In this document: piece after piece, positions 1-6,260 of the stretch
How the letters are laid out: each line of letters starts with the position of its first letter
Position numbering within the stretch: the stretch's first letter is position 1
Source: a virus
Virus record (IMG/VR): IMGVR_UViG_3300050821_001145
Location: 1-20,980 of that record
Strand: one strand, 5' to 3'
DNA: 20,980 bases
The notes under the pieces: model-generated
Database searches by the model: none
The model's input: only the letters and a program-made list of their open reading frames with translations
What the model was told of the DNA's origin: nothing
Made by a program: the position numbers and the translations under genes

Positions 1-42
1 TTGCTGACGCCACATTAATTCTGCGGCCCTTCCCGATTTCCT

Positions 43-122
43 AATAAATATTTATTTCTCCGCGTATTTAATTCTCTGCCAAATATTTATTTACAAACTT
101 CCCGCGCCAAAAAATAAATATT
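43..122. repeat. AT-rich non-coding region with three copies of an 11-bp motif
   Basis: The first 160 bases hold no supportable gene and are much richer in A/T than the rest of the window. The motif aatatttattt occurs at 47-57 and 82-92, and as its reverse complement at 112-122. The first copy lies inside a perfect 14-bp palindrome, aataaatatttatt (43-56). Copy centres are roughly 30-35 bp apart, close to three helical turns. Such spacing is typical of binding sites for a repressor or replication initiator, or of a DNA-unwinding element, but nothing here identifies the protein. The region lies downstream of the minus-strand gene's terminator, so it is not that gene's promoter. It may control something to the left of the window. 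Confidence 0.5.
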
Positions 123-160
123 CGGGCGTTCACCTTTTGTCCTACCCGAGGTCGGGGCAA

Positions 161-218
161 GAAAAATCCCCCGGAAGGGGACCTGTCGAGTGAGACGTTC
201 ACGACAGCTTCCGGGGGG
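161..218 (-). terminator. Rho-independent terminator for the minus-strand gene
   Basis: The arms cccccggaag (168-177) and cttccggggg (208-217) form a 10-bp GC-rich stem. A second helix, ctgtcg (183-188) with cgacag (202-207), extends it and leaves a 5-nt bulge on one side. On the minus strand the stem is followed by ATTTTTC (from the A run at 162-166), the usual terminator signature. It lies about 42 bp past the stop codon of the gene at 260-601. On the plus strand no T run follows, so it is probably one-directional. Confidence 0.8.
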
Positions 219-259
219 AGTCAGGGAGGAAACACTCCAATGTCCGAGCAAGGACACTC

Positions 260-601
260 CTACTTCCTAGCACGCCTGCTGCGTCTGTCAACCCCGCTGC
301 CTTCGTCATCTCCGTCGCTCTCGACGGCGGCCAAACCTTCCTCGATCTCCCGCGGGCTCTCGTCTGCAGTCACTTCAGGAACCACACCTGGGTGGGGCTG
401 TATCTTCAACGCATGACCGTCCGGCCCGAACGTCACGGTGCTTGTTCTGGTTTCCACCCCTCCGTCGGGTGTCCCATATGGCACTGCAATTCTACACCAT
501 CTATGTCCGCTCCCTGCATGCGTGCCGAACGTGATCGTCGCTCCAGTGTGCGCGTCCGCGATCTCCTGGTGCGCGGCTTCGAACTTGTCTTCATCCTTCA
601 T
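260..601 (-). CDS. Hypothetical protein (113 aa), only minus-strand gene
   Basis: I do not recognise a family. The product begins MKDEDKFEAAHQEI, has a middle part rich in short beta-like segments (ITFGTHAGSGHRWCRIAVPYG), and ends in an acidic stretch followed by a basic tail (RRSRRARK). No membrane segment, signal peptide or helix-turn-helix is visible. The open frame continues upstream to about 709, but the start at 601 is preferred because the minus strand reads AAGGAGAGCAGAA immediately before this ATG, a good ribosome-binding site. The upstream extension would also run through the divergent promoter region and into the opposing gene. It is transcribed divergently from the plus-strand block and has its own terminator at 161-218. 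A single divergent gene at a phage module edge can be a regulator or a lysogeny/accessory gene, but no sequence feature shows which. Confidence 0.72.
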   Translation of the reverse strand: MKDEDKFEAAHQEIADAHTGATITFGTHAGSGHRWCRIAVPYGTPDGGVETRTSTVTFGPDGHALKIQPHPGVVPEVTADESPREIEEGLAAVESDGDDEGSGVDRRSRRARK

Positions 602-674
602 TTCTGCTCTCCTTGACATGATAAGGACACAATCTACTCGCACGGCTATACATAGCACAGGGAAAGGGCGAGTG
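602..674. promoter_or_regulatory. Divergent intergenic promoter region
   Basis: This 73-bp gap separates the minus-strand gene from the long plus-strand block and must hold at least one promoter for each unless transcription enters from outside. The best plus-strand candidate is aggaca (624-629), 17 bp, tataca (647-652), which would place the start near 660, just upstream of the KTSC gene. A consensus-like ttgaca at 613-618 has no matching -10 at normal spacing. The call is by eye and weak. Confidence 0.35.
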
Positions 675-872
675 ATGAAGACACCATTTAACCTCGTCAG
701 CACGGCCATCCTGGGCGGCTCCTACGACGAGGAGACGCAGGAGTTGGACCTGACCTTCTCCAATGGTCGGACCTACACCCTGCACAACGTCCCCAAGACT
801 GTCGTGGAGGAGCTGCAGGACGCCCCCAGCGCGGGGAACTACTTCAGGGAGCGAATGAAAGGAAGGTACTGA
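675..872 (+). CDS. KTSC domain protein (65 aa)
   Basis: The whole product matches the KTSC domain pattern: a Val-Ser near the start (residues 8-9), GGSYDEETQELDLTF, a Gly-x-x-Tyr turn (GRTYTLHNVP), then a helix ending in A-x-S-A-G-x-Y-F (about 50-57) and a terminal K/R-x-x-Y. KTSC domains occur as small stand-alone phage proteins and fused to other proteins; their molecular role is not established. The start at 675 is chosen because ggaaaggg (661-668) sits 6 nt upstream. The longer open frame from 438 runs opposite to the minus-strand gene and does not look like protein. Its stop (870-872) overlaps the next start (872), so it opens a translationally coupled set of small genes ahead of the terminase. 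The family call is confident, the function unknown. Confidence 0.85.
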   Translation: MKTPFNLVSTAILGGSYDEETQELDLTFSNGRTYTLHNVPKTVVEELQDAPSAGNYFRERMKGRY

Positions 873-1015
873 TGGCTAAGAAAGACAAAATGGAAAAGAC
901 GATGCACGAATGGAAAGAGGGAAAACTGCATTCCGGCTCGAAAACCGGACCCAAGGTAAAGTCGAGGAAGCAGGCCATTGCGATCGGCCTTAATCAGAAA
1001 AGGAAGGGAAAATGA
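872..1015 (+). CDS. DUF6496-like small basic protein (47 aa)
   Basis: This small gene encodes a very basic 47-residue protein. Its core, MHEWKEGKLHSGSKTGPKV (residues 11-29) followed by KSRKQAIAIGL (30-40), is the recognisable signature of the DUF6496 family, small proteins common in phage and bacterial genomes with no known function. The start overlaps the stop of the KTSC gene as TGATG, and ggaagg (861-866) provides a ribosome-binding site. Its own stop overlaps the next ATG as ATGA (1012-1015). The high Lys/Arg content and the Ser-Arg-Lys-Gln-Ala-Ile-Ala-Ile motif would fit nucleic-acid binding, but that is inference only. Confidence 0.85.
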   Translation: MAKKDKMEKTMHEWKEGKLHSGSKTGPKVKSRKQAIAIGLNQKRKGK

Positions 1016-1254
1016 GCGATACAAAAGGCACAATGAACACAATTGGTTGGGCCGTCAAAACGATGCAGAATGGCGGCAAAGTACGGCGGTCGGGGTGGAA
1101 CGGCAAAGGCATGTGGCTTGCTTTACAAGTTCCTGATGCGCATTCAAAAATGGGTTTGCCATATGTTTACATGAGTACGGTTGGTGGCAAGCTTGTTCCT
1201 TGGCTGTGTTCACAGACCGATCTTCTTGCAGTCGATTGGGAGCTTGCCGATTGA
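1012..1254 (+). CDS. DUF2829 / Tad2-like protein, candidate anti-Thoeris protein (80 aa)
   Basis: The sequence carries the hallmarks of DUF2829: GGKVRRSGWNGKGMWLALQ (residues 21-39), a central LPYVYM strand (49-54) and the terminal block LVPWLCSQTDLLAVDWEL (61-78) with the W-x-x-S-Q-x-D-x-L-A-x-D-W pattern. Characterised members are Tad2 proteins: small oligomeric phage proteins that bind and sequester the cyclic ADP-ribose-type signal made by the Thoeris TIR enzyme, some also binding cyclic dinucleotides. At 80 residues it is near the usual family size. An 11-residue leader precedes the domain; an ATG at 1033 would trim it, but 1012 has aggaaggg (1001-1008) upstream and the ATGA overlap with the preceding gene. 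Its stop overlaps the terminase start. DUF2829 members are common in phages and not all have been tested, so anti-defence activity is inferred. Confidence 0.85.
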   Translation: MSDTKGTMNTIGWAVKTMQNGGKVRRSGWNGKGMWLALQVPDAHSKMGLPYVYMSTVGGKLVPWLCSQTDLLAVDWELAD

Positions 1255-3260
1255 TCGACGTAGCTTCTCTCACCCCACTGGAACAGGCGGTCATTCGCCT
1301 GTCCCCCCAGGTCAACCCATACAACGCGCATAGGACACTCTTTGCCCACCGCCATCCGAACGAGACGCCAGATTTCCACTTTGACATCATCCGCGACCTA
1401 CATGGAGAAAGTCGAAGGCTTCTGTTCCTTGCTTTCCGAGGCGCAGCAAAAAGCACTCTTGCTGAAGAAGCCATCACGATCGGAGCTTGCTGGCGACGTT
1501 TTCGCAATCATATCATCATTGGAGAAAGCGCAACTCGTGCTTGCGAGCGTCTTGCGTCAGTTAAGCACGAACTCGATTTTAACCCGTACATCCGCGCCAT
1601 CTTTGGAGACCTTCATGGCCCCGTCTGGAATGAAGACAAAGTTGTCCTCAACAACGGAGTTGTCATCCAAGCTTTCGGTCGGGGCCAATCCCTTAGAGGA
1701 ACCAAGCACGACGACCAGCGGCCCGACTGCTGCCTTATCGACGACATCGAGGACGAAGAAAGCGTAAGTTCCCCGGAACAGCGGGAGAAGACGAGGCAGT
1801 GGTTGATGCGGACGCTGGTGCCGGCGCTGGCGCCTGATGCCAAAGTTCACATCCTGGCCAACCTGCTGGACCCCGACTGCCTCGCCGCGTGGCTGGAGAA
1901 GAACGGGGGGTGGACGGTTCACCGCTATCCCTGGGAGTACATAGACGAGGCGGGGGAGCGTCGGGCGACGTGGCCGTCACGCTTCCCGCTGGAGCACATC
2001 GATTTCCGCAAGGACGAGTTCCTGCGCTCGGGCATGCTCAACGAGTACATGCAGGAGTTCATGGTCGAGGCGGTTGATCCGTCCACGCGCGTCTTTACGC
2101 GGTCCATGTTCAAGGTAGAGCCGGTCGTGAGGACGTGGCACCCGACATACGCCATGTACGATCCGGCGCGGACGGTGAAGGCTTCCAGCGCGCACACGGG
2201 AAAGGTGGTGTTTTCATGGGTTGGGACCAAGATGATAGTGTGGGACGCTTCCGGCGAGTTATGGATGCCGGACAAGATCATCGAGGACATCTTCCAGACC
2301 TGGGAGGAGTACCAGCCGATCAAAATCGGGATCGAGAAGGAAGGTCTGGAGGAGTTCATTCTGCAGCCCTTGCGGGCCGAGCAGACACGGAGGCAATGCA
2401 TTATCCCTGTCGTAACTCTCCCTGCGCCTGTTGGCAAATTGGCCTTCATCCGCTCGTTGCAACCATTTTTCGTGAGCGGCGAGGTTACTTTTGCAAAAGA
2501 GCTGCCCGTGTTGCAGCAGCAGTTGTTGAGCTTTCCCACCGGAAGGATCGACGTGCCTAATGCGCTGGCCTATGCGTTGCGTATGAGACCTGGACTTGCT
2601 ATCTATGACAACTTCGGTTTTAACAACGTAGTGGACGACTTGGATGTTCAACGCAACACGGCATGCTATCTTGCAGTCAATGCTACCCGGCTCTACACCG
2701 CGGGCGTGCTTTCTCAGCTCGTCGGGGGAACCATGCGTGTTGTGGGGAGCTTCATTCGAGAGGGAGACCCGGGGAGTTCTTTTTATGATATTGCTGCGGT
2801 TGCTAAAGCGATGGCCGGGGGGAAGATCGTGTATTACGCTCCTGCAGAGCATTGGGGGGCGTATGATTCTATCGGGTTACGAAGTGCGGCGGCTAGAGCG
2901 GGGGTACGTCTCAACATGGGGGGACTGTGTTCTCTGGGTCGAGAGGAGACCCGCAAACGACTGGAGAGCCTTGCGCACGGCCAGCCTGCGCTCGTGGTAT
3001 CGTCGGGGGCATCGTGGGCCTTGAACGCCTTTGCCGGGGGCTATGCGGCTTCCATCGTCAAGGGTGGGCCTGTCAGTGGGGCTGCGGAGGAGGGCATCTA
3101 CAAGGTGCTCATGGAGGGTTTCGAGAGCTTTATGGCCGTTGCCGGGCGTTCCCTGGGCTCTGGCGAGGACCGGCCGAACTATGCTATAGACGGTGCTTCG
3201 GGTCGGCGGTATCTGACTGCGCGGCCACAGGTGCAAGTTAGTACGGAAACGAAGCTATGA
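1251..3260 (+). CDS. terL: Terminase large subunit (TerL) with C-terminal extension (669 aa)
   Basis: This is the packaging motor, an ATPase plus nuclease that cuts and pumps phage DNA into the prohead through the portal. The ATPase half has a Walker A-like FRGAAKST (residues 62-69), Walker B CLIDD (161-165) with acidic residues just after it, and a coupling-type segment HILANLLD (200-207). The nuclease half has Asp304 (AMYDPA), Glu362/364 (GIEKEG) and Asp434 (GRIDVPNALAYAL). About 200 residues follow (468-640), more than most TerL proteins have; see findings. The start is taken as TTG at 1251, with gggag (1238-1242) 8 nt upstream and a TTGA overlap with the preceding stop. An ATG at 1200 would add 17 residues read through that gene in another frame. 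No small terminase subunit is recognisable in the window. Confidence 0.93.
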   Translation: MIDVASLTPLEQAVIRLSPQVNPYNAHRTLFAHRHPNETPDFHFDIIRDLHGESRRLLFLAFRGAAKSTLAEEAITIGACWRRFRNHIIIGESATRACERLASVKHELDFNPYIRAIFGDLHGPVWNEDKVVLNNGVVIQAFGRGQSLRGTKHDDQRPDCCLIDDIEDEESVSSPEQREKTRQWLMRTLVPALAPDAKVHILANLLDPDCLAAWLEKNGGWTVHRYPWEYIDEAGERRATWPSRFPLEHIDFRKDEFLRSGMLNEYMQEFMVEAVDPSTRVFTRSMFKVEPVVRTWHPTYAMYDPARTVKASSAHTGKVVFSWVGTKMIVWDASGELWMPDKIIEDIFQTWEEYQPIKIGIEKEGLEEFILQPLRAEQTRRQCIIPVVTLPAPVGKLAFIRSLQPFFVSGEVTFAKELPVLQQQLLSFPTGRIDVPNALAYALRMRPGLAIYDNFGFNNVVDDLDVQRNTACYLAVNATRLYTAGVLSQLVGGTMRVVGSFIREGDPGSSFYDIAAVAKAMAGGKIVYYAPAEHWGAYDSIGLRSAAARAGVRLNMGGLCSLGREETRKRLESLAHGQPALVVSSGASWALNAFAGGYAASIVKGGPVSGAAEEGIYKVLMEGFESFMAVAGRSLGSGEDRPNYAIDGASGRRYLTARPQVQVSTETKL

Positions 3261-3547
3261 CTGATCGTGCTTGTAAAGAGACTGAGCCCGTCATGGTGGC
3301 CTGGAAGAAGTACCAAGAGACCGAAGATTTTGCTAGAACAGCGGAATGGGCTATTGATCTCAGGTATACTGAAGGTTCTTTATGGGCCGCATTCCACGCA
3401 GGTTTTTGTGCTGCGACCGAGCGAGCGGCGGGGCTGCATGAGAGTGTCAATCCTGCTTCTGATGAGGAACGTAGCAACCATGTTCCCGGTGCTGGAGGCA
3501 TGGGTGCAGTGCTTCAGTACCGCGATTTGATTCGTGCGGAAGATTAG
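3257..3547 (+). CDS. Hypothetical phage protein between TerL and portal (96 aa)
   Basis: The product shows a pattern seen in small phage proteins: aWKKYQETEDFARTAEWA (residues 15-32) and LWAAFHAGFCAATERA (42-57), probably amphipathic helices. No catalytic motif, membrane segment or signal peptide is visible. The start overlaps the terminase stop as ATGA (3257-3260), and the stop lies one base before the portal ATG, so the three genes are tightly coupled. A second frame open across 3267-3530 looks like a shadow. Position between large terminase and portal could suggest a packaging accessory role, but nothing in the sequence shows this. Confidence 0.7.
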   Translation: MTDRACKETEPVMVAWKKYQETEDFARTAEWAIDLRYTEGSLWAAFHAGFCAATERAAGLHESVNPASDEERSNHVPGAGGMGAVLQYRDLIRAED

Positions 3548-3548
3548 C

Positions 3549-5837
3549 ATGGCGAAACGAAAATCTAAGGATGACGTAAATTATACGGACCTTGCGGCTG
3601 ATCCTACTGAGCAATGTCAGGGCTGCAAATTTTTCATCAACGGTGAAGCCTGCGCCAAGGTCATGGGCGCCATTGCACCCGAAGGGTGGTGCGAGCTTTA
3701 TGCCGAGAAGGAAGACGTAAAGGACCGCAACCGCGAGCTAGGGGGCAACGAGAATATTCGAGAGCAAGTCCTGAAGCTCGCCAAGCGCGTGGACAAGGCG
3801 TTCATGGATCAGTGGGAGCGGGGCAACGACCAGTGTGACTACTGGGACATTTACAACACTGTTCTCGGTGTCAAGCAAGGTTACTCCGGCAACTCCCAAA
3901 TTTATGTTCCGATCGTCAAGGAAGCCATCGACGCGCGAAAGACGAGGTTCGTCAACCAGATTTTCCCCCGGTCGCAGCGTAACGTCGAGTGTATTACGTC
4001 CGACGAGAAGCCCTATCATGTGATGGCCCTGCTGGAGCACTACATCCGGCGCACGCGGCTGCGCACGCAGATCATGCCGGCGCTCATGATCAACGGGGAC
4101 GTGGAGGGGCAGTACAACATCTACGTCGGATGGGAGGACAGTGAGCGGCATGTTGTCTATCGGACCAAGGCAAAGGCTGAAGTTGAGGGCGAGGCTAGCG
4201 ACATACTTGATCCAGAGGCGGACGACGACATGGAGTCCGCAGTCGTCGTACACCAAGGCCCGAGCGTTGAGGTTCTTTCGGATACCGATGTGGTTGTTGT
4301 CCCTGTGTCTGCTTCTTCTGTGGGTGATGCTCTCGCTAAAGGCGGGGTGGTTGCGATAAAGCGCATCTGGTCGAAGGAACGGTTGAAGCAGGCGGTTGAC
4401 GACGGGGAGATTGACGAGGAAATCGGGGAACTTCTAGAGGACGATATTGCCGCTTACGGAACGGGACAGGAGGGTGATCCCAAGACGGCCAAGAAGCATA
4501 TTGATGCTGCTGGTATTATGTCCGATAAGGACGGTGAGGCCATTGTTATTTATGAGATGTATTCGCGTCTCAAGGTAGACGATGAACGGCGGCTGTGCAA
4601 GATTTTATATGCCGGCGGCACTGAAGGGAAAGAGCGCGTTCCCAGCGTGAGGCTCAATCCTTACTGGAACGACAAGTGCCCGTTGATTTCCGCTGCGCAG
4701 AATAAGCTCAGTGGGGCATTCAAAGGAGCGTCGAAGATCGCTGCGGTGGACAAGCTCCAGTACGGGGCAAACGACGTGGTGAATGAGGGGTGGGACAGTG
4801 CTGCGTACGCCCTTCTTCCCATCATTATGACCGATCCTACGAAGAACCCGCGCACAGGGTCGATGGTCCTCAATCTCGCGGCCATTTGGGAGACGAGCCC
4901 AAATGATACGAAGTTCGCGCAGTTTCCTCCGTTATGGAAGGATGCGTTTTCTATTGTGGCATCTGCTAAGACTGAAATTTTTCAGGTGCTTTCGGTGTCG
5001 CCTGCTGCCATTGCGCAATCAACTGGGCAAAAGGTCAAGCGTAATCAGGCCGAAATTGCCAATGAGCAGCAGGTTGACATTCTCAGCACGGCTGACGTTT
5101 GCACTAATATTGAGGACGAAATTCTTACCCCCCTCCTACGCTGGTTTGTTGACCTCGATCATCAATTTCGGGAGAAGCCTATCACCGTGCGGGAATACGG
5201 ACAGATGGGGCTTGCAACCCGGATGGAGGAGATACCGCCGATCGAGTCGAACCGCCGGTACGAATTTCGTTGGTTCGGGGTGGAGGCAGCGAGGAACGCG
5301 CAGGCCATTCAGATGCAGATCAGCGCTATGAACGTCATCAAGGGCATTCCGCCGGACCAGTATAAGGGTTACGAGATCAATTTGGTGCCTGTGATAAGTC
5401 TGTTGGTGGAGAACGCTTTTGGTTCTCGTATGGCGCCCGAGATTTTCAGGAATTTGAAGTCCAAACTGTCCATGGCTCCCGATGAGGAGAATAAGTACCT
5501 CAAGATGGGCTTGGCGTTGCCCGTGCATGAACTTGACGAGGACCAGAAGCACATGCAGGAGCACATGCAGGCCATGGAGGATGGCGATCCCACGGGGGCG
5601 GTGCGGGAGCACATGATGCTGCATCGGTTCCAGATGGAGAAAAAGATGCAAGCGCAGATGGCGCAGATGATGCAGATGCAGCGTGGGCCGCCTCCAGGCG
5701 GTTCCCCCGGTCAAGCCGGGGGACAAGCCTCGCCGCGGCAGGGCGCGGCGGCCGGTTCTCCCAGGGGTGGACAAGCTCCCCCTGGCGCGGTTCACGCCGA
5801 TCGGCTACAAGATGCTGCAGCAGCTCCAAGGAGATAG
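3549..5837 (+). CDS. Portal protein with N-terminal four-cysteine motif (762 aa)
   Basis: Identified as the portal (head-tail connector, the dodecameric DNA gate) from its large size, its place right after TerL, and typical podovirus portal segments: a YSGNSQIYVPIVKEAIDARK-like region early on, a central DKLQYGANDVVNEGWDSA segment (near 400), and TGQKVKRNQAEIANEQQ near 500. Residues 23-48 hold C-x2-C-x8-C-x12-C ending in PEGWCELY, like the cysteine motif annotated as HiPIP-like in some phage proteins; this is unusual on a portal. The last 130 residues are Met/Gln-rich helices, then a Gly/Pro/Ala tail. The start at 3549 has ggaag (3538-3542) 6 nt upstream; a GTG at 3534 would add only five residues. 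The TAG stop is 3 bp before the next gene. Confidence 0.85.
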   Translation: MAKRKSKDDVNYTDLAADPTEQCQGCKFFINGEACAKVMGAIAPEGWCELYAEKEDVKDRNRELGGNENIREQVLKLAKRVDKAFMDQWERGNDQCDYWDIYNTVLGVKQGYSGNSQIYVPIVKEAIDARKTRFVNQIFPRSQRNVECITSDEKPYHVMALLEHYIRRTRLRTQIMPALMINGDVEGQYNIYVGWEDSERHVVYRTKAKAEVEGEASDILDPEADDDMESAVVVHQGPSVEVLSDTDVVVVPVSASSVGDALAKGGVVAIKRIWSKERLKQAVDDGEIDEEIGELLEDDIAAYGTGQEGDPKTAKKHIDAAGIMSDKDGEAIVIYEMYSRLKVDDERRLCKILYAGGTEGKERVPSVRLNPYWNDKCPLISAAQNKLSGAFKGASKIAAVDKLQYGANDVVNEGWDSAAYALLPIIMTDPTKNPRTGSMVLNLAAIWETSPNDTKFAQFPPLWKDAFSIVASAKTEIFQVLSVSPAAIAQSTGQKVKRNQAEIANEQQVDILSTADVCTNIEDEILTPLLRWFVDLDHQFREKPITVREYGQMGLATRMEEIPPIESNRRYEFRWFGVEAARNAQAIQMQISAMNVIKGIPPDQYKGYEINLVPVISLLVENAFGSRMAPEIFRNLKSKLSMAPDEENKYLKMGLALPVHELDEDQKHMQEHMQAMEDGDPTGAVREHMMLHRFQMEKKMQAQMAQMMQMQRGPPPGGSPGQAGGQASPRQGAAAGSPRGGQAPPGAVHADRLQDAAAAPRR

Positions 5838-5840
5838 ACG

Positions 5841-6260
5841 ATGCGTTGGATTTTAGCCCTTCTCCTTTCGTTGTTCTGCTGGTCCGTTCAAGCGCAGAAC
5901 TTTGACGGGCTAGGTGCCTATGGGTGCATGAATGCCCAAGTTTCGACGTGTCAGTTGAAGACGGCTGGGGGTAAGCTTTACGATTTCCAGCTCTCGAACG
6001 TCAGTGGCACTGCGACATGGGCGTTTGTCATGGATACGGCGACGGTGCCGGTGAATGGGGCAATCGCAGGATGTACGACGGCACAGGCGCCTTGTCTGCT
6101 TAAAGCCTACCAGTTGAGCACGTCGGGAGCGACGATCGGCGTCATGTGGACGCCTTCCTCTGTTCTTTTCTTCGCTGGCCTTGTGATTGCCTGTTCGACA
6201 ACGGCGCCGCCAACGCTGACTCTTAGTGCGACGTGTTTCATGTCTGGAGAGACCCAATGA
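5841..6260 (+). CDS. Exported small Cys-rich phage protein (139 aa)
   Basis: The N-terminus is a textbook Sec signal peptide: one Arg, a long hydrophobic stretch (ILALLLSLFCW) and SVQA before Gln19. The mature part has six cysteines (C29, C37, C78, C85, C118, C132), an even number compatible with three disulfides outside the cytoplasm. The C-terminal half, FVMDTATVPVNGAI through LTLSATCFMSGE, resembles a small all-beta protein of unknown function found in many phage structural clusters. A strong site, aaggag (5828-5833), is 7 nt before the ATG. Its stop overlaps the next gene as ATGA. It is first in a run of four exported products lying between portal and scaffold. A head or tail decoration role, or attachment to the cell surface, is possible; function unknown. 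Confidence 0.8.
   Translation: MRWILALLLSLFCWSVQAQNFDGLGAYGCMNAQVSTCQLKTAGGKLYDFQLSNVSGTATWAFVMDTATVPVNGAIAGCTTAQAPCLLKAYQLSTSGATIGVMWTPSSVLFFAGLVIACSTTAPPTLTLSATCFMSGETQ

Noticed and set aside
1925-2539. Long minus-strand open frame (204 aa) opposite the terminase gene
   Set aside because: It lies wholly inside TerL, has no ribosome-binding site I can support and its product has no recognisable motif.
3267-3530. Second plus-strand frame overlapping the 96-aa gene at 3257
   Set aside because: No coupled start or site, and the product is less protein-like than the 3257 frame, which abuts both neighbours.
5136-5795. Long minus-strand open frame opposite the portal
   Set aside because: The product is a His/Leu/Arg-rich low-complexity chain, typical of a shadow of a GC-rich gene.
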